DNA from: Caryophanales bacterium
Lineage (GTDB): Bacteria; Bacillota_I; Bacilli_A; RFN20; CAG-826
Assembly: GCA_016287465.1 (NCBI GenBank)
Contig: JAEEWP010000005.1
Location: 1-34,841, forward strand
Direction: 5' to 3'
Length of the DNA: 34,841 nucleotides
This document shows, in pieces, positions 20,175 through 29,700 of the stretch. The translations under genes and the position numbers were made by a program. The notes below the pieces were generated by a model. The model ran no database searches. It saw only the letters and a list, made by a program, of their open reading frames with translations, and was not told the origin of the DNA. The stretch's first letter is position 1. Every line of letters begins with the position of its first letter.

Positions 20175-21176
20175 TCACTTAAGGAGGCTCTCGTAAGCCT
20201 CTTTTAATTTGCCGCCGACAATCTTAAGGGTTCTTTCCTCAACGACTTTGTAACCGGCATCAAGTATGGTTTTGTCTTCGCCATTCTTTAATAAGTAATC
20301 AATGGTTTTGATGAAGCCTTCGTTATCTTTTTCGATGTGAGCGTTCACTTTGTCTTTGAGCCATGGGACGTAGACGCCGATATCACGAACAACAAGCGGG
20401 CAATGGCTGGCTAAAGCCTCTAAGACCACTATTCCTTCCGTCTCTTCTAAAGAAGGGAAGAATAAGCAAGCTGCCTGTTGATATGCCCCATGGATCAAAT
20501 CGCCTTTGCAGTATCCGGCCATGATGGCGTTCTCTGGACGGTTCTTCACCCAGACTTTGACCTTATGGTTGGTAAGAATTTTCTGAAGGGCGCCGAACCA
20601 AATAAATTTGACATCAGGGAAAGCCCTGGCGACTTCAAAGAAGTCCTTGATGCCTTTTCTCTCAAATGGAAAACCAACCCCCATGACGAATTTCTCGCCT
20701 TCTTTGATGCCAAACTTCTCTCTGAAAGCCTTCTGAGCATCGAGGTTTTCGGCATATTCCTCTAAATCGATGCCGTTAGAGATATCGATGACTTTTTTGA
20801 CGAATCCATAGCCTTCTATAAGACCTTTGGAATATGGTGTCGGGGTTATAACAAGGTCAGCGCGTGAGTACATGCGCTTGATGCGGGAATTATAGAACGG
20901 CGCGACAAGTTGCCAGGCCTTGAATGAGTTTCTGAAATCCTCGAAGGTAGAGTGACCATGAACAATCACAGGGATTCCCTTCTTCTTGCATTTTCTTAAG
21001 ACGGCACCACTCTTAGCCCAGAGGGTATTGATATGGGCAATATCAAAAGTGTCTTTAGGATTAAGGGTGTATTCGATGCCTTGGCTTTCAAGAGCGCGGA
21101 TCTGATGGCTTAAAGCACGGCCTATGCCGCTAGTCTTGATTGCCTCTTGGCCTTCGAAATAGAGCAGGACTTTCAT
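20175..21176 (-). CDS. Family 4 glycosyltransferase (group 1), possibly glycolipid synthesis
   Basis: 333 aa; VIDISNGIDLEEY, GVGFPFERKGIKDFFEVARAF, FFPSLEETEGIVVLEALASHCPLVVRDIG (EX7E-type). Confidence 0.88.
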   Translation of the reverse strand: MKVLLYFEGQEAIKTSGIGRALSHQIRALESQGIEYTLNPKDTFDIAHINTLWAKSGAVLRKCKKKGIPVIVHGHSTFEDFRNSFKAWQLVAPFYNSRIKRMYSRADLVITPTPYSKGLIEGYGFVKKVIDISNGIDLEEYAENLDAQKAFREKFGIKEGEKFVMGVGFPFERKGIKDFFEVARAFPDVKFIWFGALQKILTNHKVKVWVKNRPENAIMAGYCKGDLIHGAYQQAACLFFPSLEETEGIVVLEALASHCPLVVRDIGVYVPWLKDKVNAHIEKDNEGFIKTIDYLLKNGEDKTILDAGYKVVEERTLKIVGGKLKEAYESLLK

Positions 21177-21205
21177 ATCTATAACTATAAGCGTTTTTTA
21201 TTTAA

Positions 21206-21232
21206 TAAAAAAGGCGCTCAACGAGGAGCGCC
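21206..21232 (-). terminator. Rho-independent terminator after rpmF
   Basis: GGCGCTC-CTCGTT-GAGCGCC-TTTTTTATT on the minus strand. Confidence 0.92.
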
Positions 21233-21250
21233 ATTCAAATCGAAGATAGA

Positions 21251-21436
21251 TTATTCGCCTTTTTTGAGGTGAAGGATGTCCTTACCATCGTAATAGCCAC
21301 ATTCTGGGCAAACGTGGTGAGGTCTAACCATTGAGCCACAGTGGCTGCACTGAACGAGCGCCGGGGCTGCGAGGTTGAAATGAGTTCTTCTTTTTCTTTT
21401 AGCTGTTTTACCAGTTCTTCTCTGCGGGACTGCCAT
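21251..21436 (-). CDS. rpmF: 50S ribosomal protein L32
   Basis: MAVPQRRTGKTAKRKRRTHFNLAAPALVQCSHCGSMVRPHHVCPECGYYDGKDIL; SD AAAGGAGG. Confidence 0.97.
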   Translation of the reverse strand: MAVPQRRTGKTAKRKRRTHFNLAAPALVQCSHCGSMVRPHHVCPECGYYDGKDILHLKKGE

Positions 21437-21466
21437 TATTCGATCCTCCTTTATTGGACTTGCATA

Positions 21467-21494
21467 ATTATAAAGAAGGGCCCTCTATAGTCAA
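21467..21494 (-). promoter_or_regulatory. Sigma-A-type promoter of rpmF
   Basis: Minus strand TTGACT-N16-TATAAT upstream of the rpmF SD. Confidence 0.8.
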
Positions 21495-21599
21495 ATTATT
21501 TTTGGTCAATGTCATATTTTTTCCGTAAAGTGTCGTTAACGTCTTATGTGGTTTTTGTTACACTTCATTCAAAAAGTATGACAATCATCGAGCAAAAGG

Positions 21600-22880
21600 C
21601 TAGTCTGCCTTGCTGCTCTCATCATATAGAACCGTGTCGAAGGTTTTTTGGAGAGAATGATCGCTCTTTTTCTTCACGAGAAGATAGTTTTTTGTGTGGC
21701 CATAAGCATAACCGCTCTTAGCATCGTAGTCCTCGAAAAGGACTTCCATCTCCTGGCCATAGAACTTGGCTTCATATGTATCTCTTAGTTCTCTCGAGAT
21801 AGCTAAGAGTTCATGGGATCTCTTGTTTTTGGTCGCGCTATCGACTTGTTTCATCTTTGCGGCAACCGTTCCTTTTCTCGAGGAGTATGCGAAGCAATGG
21901 ATCTCAGCAAATTCGCATTTTCTCACAAAATTGACGGTCTCCTGCCACTCCTCATCCGTTTCTTCAGGGAAACCGGCGATAACATCGGTTGTAATGGCAA
22001 TATCAGGACACATGCTACGCAGCATCTGGACTTTCTCAAAATATTCAGCCGTCGTATAGTTGCGCTTCATCCTCTTTAATACACTGTCTGAGCCAGACTG
22101 AAGGGATAAATGAAGGTGCGGCATCAAAGATGGGTATTGTCTGAAGTCCTCAAAAAGCTTGTCTGAAATCTCGCTGATATCAATCGAGGATAGACGGAGT
22201 CTCTTAAGAGTTGGGTTTTCTTTGATTATGTCTTCGACGAGTTCTCCTAAGCCGTATTCTTTGCCATAAAGATCAAGCCCATAGAACCCGACTTCGATTC
22301 CGGTAAGGATCAATTCTTGATAGCCTTTCTCGACTAAAGCTTTAGCTTCTCTCAAGGCATCTTCCTTGGTTCTTGAACGGGAATTTCCCCTAACAAAAGG
22401 AATTAGGCAATAAGAACAGAACTTGTCGCAGCCATCCTGGATTTTTAGATAGGCTCTAGCGTTATCGGTGAAGGCATGAGACTGGAGTTCCTCATAGATT
22501 TTCTTTCTAGAAAGATAGGTAACATCGACGATTTTCTTATGGTCTTTAGCGAATTGATCGATATAGGAAAGAAGCTTGTCTCTCTTTGAGGTGCCGATGA
22601 TGATGTCTGCGCCAAGAGTCTCGGCTTCGCTTAAATGTCCTTCTGAATAACAACCCATGACGGCGATGATCGCATCAGGAGAAAGCCTTCTGAATTTGCG
22701 AATGTGCTGACGGGATTTCTGATCGCTCGTCGCCGTGACTGAGCAGGTATTGACCACGATTAAAGAAGCCTCTTCAGGCTTAGACGTCTCAACATCGCCT
22801 CTTTCAATCAAGGCCTCTTTGATGGCGTCTTTCTCATAGGAATTTACTTTGCAGCCAAGGGAGAAAACGAAGAATTTCAT
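21600..22880 (-). CDS. mtaB: tRNA (N6-threonylcarbamoyladenosine37) methylthiotransferase
   Basis: 426 aa; FSLGCKVNSYEKDAI, VVNTCSVTATSDQKSR, radical SAM KIQDGCDKFCSYCLIPFVRG. Confidence 0.93.
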   Translation of the reverse strand: MKFFVFSLGCKVNSYEKDAIKEALIERGDVETSKPEEASLIVVNTCSVTATSDQKSRQHIRKFRRLSPDAIIAVMGCYSEGHLSEAETLGADIIIGTSKRDKLLSYIDQFAKDHKKIVDVTYLSRKKIYEELQSHAFTDNARAYLKIQDGCDKFCSYCLIPFVRGNSRSRTKEDALREAKALVEKGYQELILTGIEVGFYGLDLYGKEYGLGELVEDIIKENPTLKRLRLSSIDISEISDKLFEDFRQYPSLMPHLHLSLQSGSDSVLKRMKRNYTTAEYFEKVQMLRSMCPDIAITTDVIAGFPEETDEEWQETVNFVRKCEFAEIHCFAYSSRKGTVAAKMKQVDSATKNKRSHELLAISRELRDTYEAKFYGQEMEVLFEDYDAKSGYAYGHTKNYLLVKKKSDHSLQKTFDTVLYDESSKAD

Positions 22881-23635
22881 TTCTTTTTCTCGTCCGCCTT
22901 TTTGCGTAATGTGTCCGAGATTAATTTCTCTTTGAGAAGGACATTGAGCATCTTGTCTCTATCGCCTTCGTAATAAGCGTCGACGACCTTCTGAATGCGT
23001 GGAATCATGTGATTCTTTAAAGGTCTCGTTAAGCCTTTGTCAAAGAGGGCGATTTTCGCGTCTAACCTTCCTTGCTCGTTAATGAAATAAATGCACTCAG
23101 CGTCGTAATCATAAGCCGCCATCGATGTTTCCGTCTTGCGAAGGATGACTAGCTTAGTAAAGTATGAATCATATAAAGCCATGCCATAGTAATCAAACGG
23201 ATCAATTAAAGCGGCTTCATAATCCTTGAGCAATCTCTTATATGGCGGAACCGATAGCTTTTCGTACGAATCCGTGTAGATGGACGCTAAAGACGATGGG
23301 AAGATCGGAACATAAATCTTCTCTCCGCCGATCTCGATATAAGGCAATGTGCTAGTGACGTCCTCCATGAACTCATTCATCGGAGTTGCGTTAGGATTCT
23401 TCTCAAGCACCTTTGAGTGGGCGAAGAAAGCTTTCTCAATCTCTTCTTTGTTGATGATGGCTCTAAGGACGATGTTGGCGCGGATAACGCCGAATGAATC
23501 GACGACCTTGGAAAGATAAGCGAAAGGCTCGTTATCCGACAGTTTATAGGAATAACGGTTATAGAACGCTCTTTCGTCGCCGTGATCGAACGATGTTGGG
23601 GCCTGGTTGTCGCTTAGGAGTTGATAAAGGCTCAT
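22877..23635 (-). CDS. Conserved-context hypothetical protein, 252 aa
   Basis: Long ORF with ATGA overlaps on both sides (rsmE upstream, mtaB downstream); no motif recognised. Confidence 0.8.
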   Translation of the reverse strand: MSLYQLLSDNQAPTSFDHGDERAFYNRYSYKLSDNEPFAYLSKVVDSFGVIRANIVLRAIINKEEIEKAFFAHSKVLEKNPNATPMNEFMEDVTSTLPYIEIGGEKIYVPIFPSSLASIYTDSYEKLSVPPYKRLLKDYEAALIDPFDYYGMALYDSYFTKLVILRKTETSMAAYDYDAECIYFINEQGRLDAKIALFDKGLTRPLKNHMIPRIQKVVDAYYEGDRDKMLNVLLKEKLISDTLRKKADEKKK

Positions 23636-24354
23636 TCTTTGCTCTCCCCTAAGAACGAAAACACGCTGGCCATGTAGATGGACGCTGTCTCAGCACGGAG
23701 AATTCTCTGTCCGAGCGAGACTGGGGTAAGACCCTTTTTGGTCGCTAAAGTAACCTCTTTCTCGTCGAACCCGCCTTCAGGACCAATGACAAGCAAGACT
23801 CTCTCGCCCTGCTTTACCTTGGCTGCCTCAGCAGCGAGGTTGAAGGATTCGTGAGAAAGGCCTTCATAAGCGAAGAAAGCATGATCGAATTGCATATCGG
23901 TCATTTTATCGAAAGATAAGATGCTGTCGACTTTTGGGATATCGATTCTCTTGCATTGTTCGCAAGAGGACTGAACGATTTTCTCGAAACGGACCTGGCG
24001 CTTTTCCTTGTCTTTCTGGTCGAGTCTGACGATTGTGCGGCTCGAGATATACGGGGCAAATTCGTTAACGCCCAACTCTGTTCCTTTTTGAAGAACGAGT
24101 TCGTCATGTCCTCCTTTAAGGAGAGCGAATGCCAAAACGACGGTGAAAGGAAGAGGTTTTGGTTTGTATAAAGATTCAAGAACCGCCAGTTCAAGAGGCT
24201 CGAGGCTTTTGATCTCACATAGATAAAGCTCACCGGTGTCGGCGATTTCCACCTTGTCGCCTTTTTTGGCACGCAAAACACGCACAAGATGGTGTGCTTT
24301 ATCGGGGCTAATATAGGCCTTCTCCCCTTCGACGCGGCCGAAGAAGCGTTCCAT
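23632..24354 (-). CDS. rsmE: 16S rRNA (uracil1498-N3)-methyltransferase
   Basis: 240 aa; HHLVRVLRAKKGD, LLVIGPEGGFDEKEV, SLGQRILRAETASIYM. Confidence 0.94.
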   Translation of the reverse strand: MERFFGRVEGEKAYISPDKAHHLVRVLRAKKGDKVEIADTGELYLCEIKSLEPLELAVLESLYKPKPLPFTVVLAFALLKGGHDELVLQKGTELGVNEFAPYISSRTIVRLDQKDKEKRQVRFEKIVQSSCEQCKRIDIPKVDSILSFDKMTDMQFDHAFFAYEGLSHESFNLAAEAAKVKQGERVLLVIGPEGGFDEKEVTLATKKGLTPVSLGQRILRAETASIYMASVFSFLGESKE

Positions 24355-24356
24355 AT

Positions 24357-24809
24357 TTAGCGAAGGAACACTCCATTCCCGTCTTTAAGGGAGTCTTTCA
24401 AAACATAATGGAAGGCGTATCCGGCATGGACGAAGAAATCCACGGCGAATGGCAAAAGGTATCCGCCAGGAATCGACCATTCAATCACGTTGGTGAGGTT
24501 GAGAATGAGGATGATTGTTCCGATGATTCCGACGAAACAGGTAGTGAAGATGATATTGGCGATGCCGTTTTTCTTGAAACCGAGATAGAAATCATGGATA
24601 CCGGCAAAGCCAAGGAAAAAGCAAAGCCAGAAAGCGACTTTGCGCCTCTTGCTCTTATATAACCCGCCTTTTGGTCTTTGTGGGTCGATGAAAGAGGTCA
24701 TGTCTTTGGTCTGGTATTGGGAATCGATTGGATCGGTTGTTCCGCAATATGGGCAGACGTCGGCGTCGAATTTTCCGATTGTACGATGGCAATTTCTACA
24801 AGTTGGCAT
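24357..24809 (-). CDS. TM2-domain protein with N-terminal zinc ribbon
   Basis: CRNCHRTIGKFDADVCPYCG then RRKVAFWLCFFLGFAGIHDFYLGFKKNGI (TM2 signature). Confidence 0.85.
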   Translation of the reverse strand: MPTCRNCHRTIGKFDADVCPYCGTTDPIDSQYQTKDMTSFIDPQRPKGGLYKSKRRKVAFWLCFFLGFAGIHDFYLGFKKNGIANIIFTTCFVGIIGTIILILNLTNVIEWSIPGGYLLPFAVDFFVHAGYAFHYVLKDSLKDGNGVFLR

Positions 24810-24863
24810 AATTAGTTCTTTTAATACAACTCATAGCATAACCCCTTCACACGCATACGAGCA

Positions 24864-24892
24864 ATAAAAAAGGCCTCACAATGTGAGACCTT
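24864..24892 (-). terminator. Rho-independent terminator after dnaJ
   Basis: AAGGTCTCAC-ATT-GTGAGGCCTT-TTTT on the minus strand. Confidence 0.9.
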
Positions 24893-24896
24893 AATC

Positions 24897-26033
24897 TTAT
24901 TTTTTGCCTTTGTTCCACCACTTACCGAGCTTAGCTTGCTCTTCTTTCTGGAACTGTCTAAGCAAGTCTTTCTCAGTAGACGATAGATTCGTCGGCGTCG
25001 TGACTTTCACGTGAAGGAACTGATCGCCTGGACGACCGGTTCTTAGGTCTTTCACGCCTTGGCCTTTGAGTTTGAGAATCTGATTTGGCTGGGTTCCGGC
25101 TGGGATAGAGACCTCAACAGAACCATAGACCGTATTCACTTCGAGGCTTGCGCCGAGAGCGCAGTCGACGAAGGATAGCTCAAGTTCCATGTGGATGTCG
25201 TTTCCATCACGGGTGAATGTCGGATCTTTCTTGATGCGGACCTCGATATAAAGGTCGCCGTTCTCTCCGCCATTGATGCCTCTTTCGCCCTTGCCTTTGA
25301 CGCGGACCTGCTGGCCGTTGTTGATGCCGGCTGGAATATTGACGTCAAGGTCTTTATGAACGCGGTTATATCCGCTGCCACCGCATGTTTTGCATGGGTT
25401 TTTGACGACTTTGCCAGTGCCATGGCAGTGATCGCATGGGCCTTCGGTCTGCATGGTTCCAAAGAGGGTTCTTTGGGTATGCAGGGTGTATCCGCGGCCA
25501 CCGCAATACGGACAGGTTGTGATGTCGCTTGCGCTTTCGGCACCGGTTCCGTGGCAGTGAGAGCAAGGCTCATCATAGGTTATTGGGACGGTGAGATGGG
25601 TTCCTTTGATGGAATCCATGAAGGAAATGGTCTTCTGAATGAGGACATCGTTTCCTTTCTGCGGTCCTCCGGAGCTTCTCGAAGAGCGTCTTCCGCCTCA
25701 GAAGAAACTCGAGAAAATGTCATTGAGATCGACATCGCCAAAACCAGCGCCTTGGAAGCCTGCTCCTCCGAATGGGTTGCCTGCTCCTCCCGTTGAGCCT
25801 CCTTGCTGGAATGCAGCGTGACCGAACTGGTCGTACTGCTTTCTCTTGGAGTCATCATAGAGGATGTCATAGGCCTCCTGAATCTCCTCGAATTTCTTTG
25901 GGGCGTCAGGAGAATGGTTGATATCCGGATGGTATTGCTTGGCTAGTTTGCGGTAGGCGCTTTTGATTTCGTCTTTGGACGCGCTTTTGCTCACGCCAAG
26001 GACGTCATAATAATCGCGTTTTGCCTCTGCCAT
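24897..26033 (-). pseudogene. dnaJ: DnaJ chaperone interrupted by one in-frame TGA (25698..25700)
   Basis: J domain + G/F region (25698..26033, HPD present) ends ...DIFSSFF-TGA; the same frame continues GGRRSSRSSGGPQKGNDVLIQKTISF-MDSIKGTHLTVP... with four CxxCxGxG motifs and C-terminal domain to 24897. Confidence 0.9.
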
Positions 26034-26104
26034 TTTTTACTCCTTGTTTTAACAAAAGGTCGGTGGCGCCTAATTTCTAGACACCACCACCTCTTAGATG
26101 ATGA

Positions 26105-27934
26105 TTAGTTTTTCTTATCGGTGAAGTCGGCATCGACGACATCGTCGGCACCGGTCTGCTGGGACTCAGCACCAGCGCCTGGATTTGGGTTGGCGCCAGT
26201 CTGCTGGGCATACTGAGCAGCTTTGGCGGCAGTGTCTTCGAGTCTTCCGACGATCTCGCGGAGTTTCTCGATGTCGTTGGCACCCATGGCACCCTGAGCT
26301 TCGTCACGGATCTTGATGAGTTCGTCTTTCTGCTCTTGGGTGATCTTGTCGCCTTGCTCGACTAAGGTCTGGTTGATCTGGTCGATATAGGTCTGGGCCT
26401 TGTTCTTGACTTCGATGTCGCCTTTACGCTTGGCATCGGCCTCTTTGTTCTCCTCGGCTTCTCTGATCATACGGTCGATGTCCTCTTTGGAAAGGCCGTT
26501 GGAACCGCTGATGGTGATGTCCTGGGATTGCTGGGTATCGAGGTCTTTGGCGCTGACTTTGACGATACCGTTGACGTCAATGCTGAAGGTGACTTCGATT
26601 CTTGGCTGGCCGCGTCTGGCTGGTTTGATGCCAGAAAGCTGGAAGTGGCCGAGTAATTTGTTATCGTGGGCCATCTGTCTTTCACCTTGATAAACCATGA
26701 TGTCAACGGCTGGCTGATTGTCTTCAGCGGTCGAGAAGACCTGGCTCTTGGTGGTTGGGATGGTCGTGTTCCTTGGGATGAGTGGGGTCATGACACCGCC
26801 AAGGGTCTCAATGCCAAGGGTAAGAGGAGTGACGTCGAGAAGGACGACATCCTTAACGTCGCCGGCGATGACGGCGCCCTGAAGGGCGGCACCACGGCTG
26901 ACGGCTTCGTCTGGGTTGACGGAAAGGTTGATTTCGTGGCCGGTGACCTGACGGACCATATCCTGGACGGCTGGCATACGGATGGAGCCGCCGATCATAA
27001 GGATCTGGCCGAGGTCGCTGTATTTGAGTTTGGCATCAGCCATGGCTTTCTCCATTGGGGCCTTGCATCTCTCGAGGAGGTTGCGGGTCATGTTCTGGAA
27101 TTCAGCGCGGCTGAGGGTTTTTTCGAAGTTGATAGGACCATTGGCACCCATACCGATGAATGGAAGGGAGATGGTCGTGGTTAAGGAGCTAGAGAGCTCG
27201 ATCTTGGCTTTCTCAGCGGCATCTAAGAAGCGCTGTTCAGCCATCTTGTCATTGATGTCGACGCCGGTCTCAATCTTGATCTGAGCACGGATCCAATCGG
27301 CAAGGGCCTTATCCCAGTCATCGCCACCGAGTCTGGTATCACCGCTGGTAGCGAGAACCTGGAAGGTGCCATCACCGATATCAAGGATGGAGACATCAAA
27401 GGTGCCACCGCCAAGGTCGAAGACGAGGACTTTCTCGCTCTTATCGGTATCAAGACCGTAAGCTAAGCAGCTGGCGGTTGGCTCATTGATGATACGGACG
27501 ACATCAAGACCGGCGATGGTGCCTGCGTCTTTGGTGGCCTGACGCTGGGCGTCATTGAAGTATGCAGGAACGGTGATGACGGCCTTTTTGACTGGCTGTC
27601 CGATGTTCTTCTCAGCATAGCTCTTCATGTAGGAAAGGACCTTAGAGGAGATCTCCTGTGGGGTGAAATCCTTGTTTAAGCAATTGATGTGGAACTTCTC
27701 GGAAGTGCCGATGGCGCGCTTGGCGCTTCTGACGGTGTCAGGATTGGTGATGGCCTGACGCTTGGCGGCATTGCCGACGATTTCCTCGCCGCTGCCCTTG
27801 AAGGCAACGACCGATGGGGTGGTCATGGTTCCTTCTGGGTTTGGGATGACTTTGATCTGGCCATCAGCCTGCATGTAGCTGATGACGGAGTTGGTGGTAC
27901 CAAGATCGATACCGACAATAATTTCTTTTGCCAT
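26105..27934 (-). CDS. dnaK: Molecular chaperone DnaK
   Basis: 609 aa; [56 protein letters not shown]. Confidence 0.98.
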   Translation of the reverse strand: MAKEIIVGIDLGTTNSVISYMQADGQIKVIPNPEGTMTTPSVVAFKGSGEEIVGNAAKRQAITNPDTVRSAKRAIGTSEKFHINCLNKDFTPQEISSKVLSYMKSYAEKNIGQPVKKAVITVPAYFNDAQRQATKDAGTIAGLDVVRIINEPTASCLAYGLDTDKSEKVLVFDLGGGTFDVSILDIGDGTFQVLATSGDTRLGGDDWDKALADWIRAQIKIETGVDINDKMAEQRFLDAAEKAKIELSSSLTTTISLPFIGMGANGPINFEKTLSRAEFQNMTRNLLERCKAPMEKAMADAKLKYSDLGQILMIGGSIRMPAVQDMVRQVTGHEINLSVNPDEAVSRGAALQGAVIAGDVKDVVLLDVTPLTLGIETLGGVMTPLIPRNTTIPTTKSQVFSTAEDNQPAVDIMVYQGERQMAHDNKLLGHFQLSGIKPARRGQPRIEVTFSIDVNGIVKVSAKDLDTQQSQDITISGSNGLSKEDIDRMIREAEENKEADAKRKGDIEVKNKAQTYIDQINQTLVEQGDKITQEQKDELIKIRDEAQGAMGANDIEKLREIVGRLEDTAAKAAQYAQQTGANPNPGAGAESQQTGADDVVDADFTDKKN

Positions 27935-27949
27935 AATGATTAATCTCCT

Positions 27950-28603
27950 TTAAGCCTTGTTGGCTTCGTTTGTGTTCTCTGCTGAGGCAGCTTCTTTGGC
28001 TTCTTCAGCTGGTTTGTCTTCTTTTTTCTTGCTCACCTTGACCATTGCAGGTTTGATGAGTTTCTCGTGGAGGCGGTAGCCTTTGGAATAGACCTGAAGG
28101 ACTTTGTTTGCATCTTCTTCCGTCTCTTCGACTTCCATGGCGTGCATGAAGGCCGGATCGAAGGAATCGCCGACTTTTGGAAGGATTTCCGTGACGCCTT
28201 CATTGGAGAGGGCGGTTTGGAGTTGGTTATAGATGAAACCGAATCCTTGCTGGTAGTTCTTGGCTTCTTGGCTGTTTGGCTCAACGCTTAAGGCCATATA
28301 GAAGCTATCGAGGGCCGGGAGAAGATTCTCAACGAATCCTTCCGCCCTGTATCTGATGGCATCGCGATGGTCGGCTTCGAGGGATTTGCGGAGGTTTGCC
28401 ATATCGGCATAGGCCATATAGCATTTGTTCTTCCAGTCCTCTTTCTCTTTCTTCTCGACCTCGGCGGCGTCTTTCAGTTTGAGGAAATCGCTATAGAGGA
28501 TCTCGACCGTCTTCGGTTCTTTGTCCTCTTCCTTTATTTCTTCGCTTTTTTCTTCGGGCTGTTCGGGCTCTTTGCGTTCTTCTTCTTTTCTTTTGTTGAA
28601 CAT
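27950..28603 (-). CDS. grpE: Nucleotide exchange factor GrpE
   Basis: 217 aa; ADMANLRKSLEADHRDAIRYRAEGFVENLLPALDSF; C-terminal YSKGYRLHEKLIKPAMVKVSK; SD AAAGGAGG. Confidence 0.95.
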   Translation of the reverse strand: MFNKRKEEERKEPEQPEEKSEEIKEEDKEPKTVEILYSDFLKLKDAAEVEKKEKEDWKNKCYMAYADMANLRKSLEADHRDAIRYRAEGFVENLLPALDSFYMALSVEPNSQEAKNYQQGFGFIYNQLQTALSNEGVTEILPKVGDSFDPAFMHAMEVEETEEDANKVLQVYSKGYRLHEKLIKPAMVKVSKKKEDKPAEEAKEAASAENTNEANKA

Positions 28604-29625
28604 TCCTGTCCTCCTTTCGTGGTAGCGCTGAAGTAATTGTCTAAGGCTTCAGCGAAGTACTGCAGAGTGGCAACGACTTTGTCATAGTCCATACGGGCTG
28701 GGCCAAGGACGGAGAGGGTACCTTTCTCGCCAGGGACGTTGATGTTCGTGCTGACGAGGGCGAGGTTCTCGTAACCGTATTCCTTGTTTCCGATGGAAAT
28801 GGTGATGTTGCCGCTTGTTTTACCTGATTTGAGAATCCTTTTGAATTCTTCTGGATCGTCGATGAAGGAGAGAAGTTCTCTTAATTTGCCGGCGTCGTTA
28901 GCGAACTCTGGCTGCTTGTATAGCTCTTCTTGGCCATAAAGCTCCATACGTTCGGTAGCGAGTTTGGCGAAGACTCCCATGATGGCTTCGTAGATGAGCT
29001 CCTGACCGACCATATAATCGGTAAGGGCTGGACGAAGCGCCTCCATCTTCGAGACGACTTGGCTGAGCGGGGTTCCGGTAAGGCGGTCGTTGAGGAGTTT
29101 GACGGTCTTGACGACCTGGTCCACTCTCGTGCCCTCTTCCATGAGGAAGGTCTTGTTCTCAACATAGCCTTTATCGGTAACGAACACCGCGGTAGCCGTG
29201 TTATTGCTAAGAGGGATGACTTGGACGCTCACAAGCCTCTCATCATCGATGCTTTGGCCGATGACGACGGAAGCGAGATTTGTCATCTGCGAGAGGATCT
29301 CACAGGATTCTTTCATGACTTCCTCGACGCTCTTGGTCTTTTCGCTGAGGATGTTCTGAAGAGCATGCTTGGCTTTGTCTTCGACGCCACCGGTACGGAG
29401 GTTGTCGACATAGTACTGATAGCCTTTCTCGGTTGGCACGCGTCCGCCGGAAGTATGAGGCTTCTCGATGAAGCCCATTTTCTCGAGGGCGTTCATCTCG
29501 TTGCGGATGGTCGCACTACTGATGTCGAGTTTGTATTTCGTCATCAGGGTCTTGCTGCCAATCGGCTCAGCGTATCTGATGAAATACTCGACTATAAGCT
29601 TGAGGATTTCGTCACGCCTGGTCAT
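28534..29625 (-). CDS. hrcA: Heat-inducible transcription repressor HrcA
   Basis: MTRRDEILKLIVEYFIRYAEPIGSKTLMTKYKLDISSATIRNEMNALEKMGFIEKPHTSGGRVPTEKGYQYYVD; ATG at 29625 has AAGGAG upstream; ORF-track start 29652 is GTG inside the CIRCE-like element. Confidence 0.95.
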   Translation of the reverse strand: MTRRDEILKLIVEYFIRYAEPIGSKTLMTKYKLDISSATIRNEMNALEKMGFIEKPHTSGGRVPTEKGYQYYVDNLRTGGVEDKAKHALQNILSEKTKSVEEVMKESCEILSQMTNLASVVIGQSIDDERLVSVQVIPLSNNTATAVFVTDKGYVENKTFLMEEGTRVDQVVKTVKLLNDRLTGTPLSQVVSKMEALRPALTDYMVGQELIYEAIMGVFAKLATERMELYGQEELYKQPEFANDAGKLRELLSFIDDPEEFKRILKSGKTSGNITISIGNKEYGYENLALVSTNINVPGEKGTLSVLGPARMDYDKVVATLQYFAEALDNYFSATTKGGQECSTKEKKKNAKSPNSPKKKAKK

Positions 29626-29641
29626 CTGTTTAGTCTCCTTT

Positions 29642-29668
29642 TTAGCAGTCACACCTTTCTGGTGCTAA
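29642..29668 (-). promoter_or_regulatory. CIRCE-like HrcA operator 1 (downstream of -10)
   Basis: Minus strand TTAGCACCA-N9-GACTGCTAA versus consensus TTAGCACTC-N9-GAGTGCTAA (7/9 and 8/9 matches, exact spacing). Confidence 0.85.
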
Positions 29669-29672
29669 CGAT

Positions 29673-29700
29673 ATTATAGGGCGCTCATTAGCACTGTCAA
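29673..29700 (-). promoter_or_regulatory. Sigma-A-type promoter of hrcA-grpE-dnaK-dnaJ
   Basis: Minus strand TTGACA-N16-TATAAT, both hexamers consensus. Confidence 0.9.

Noticed and set aside
29626-29652. GTG start for hrcA in the ORF track (MTAKKETKQ extension)
   Set aside because: Would place the downstream CIRCE arm and the SD inside the coding sequence; ATG at 29625 has AAGGAG at good spacing and begins at the conserved MTRRDEILKL.
28930-29679. 249-aa plus-strand ORF opposite hrcA
   Set aside because: Antisense shadow; it would run into the CIRCE/promoter region and has no supporting motif.
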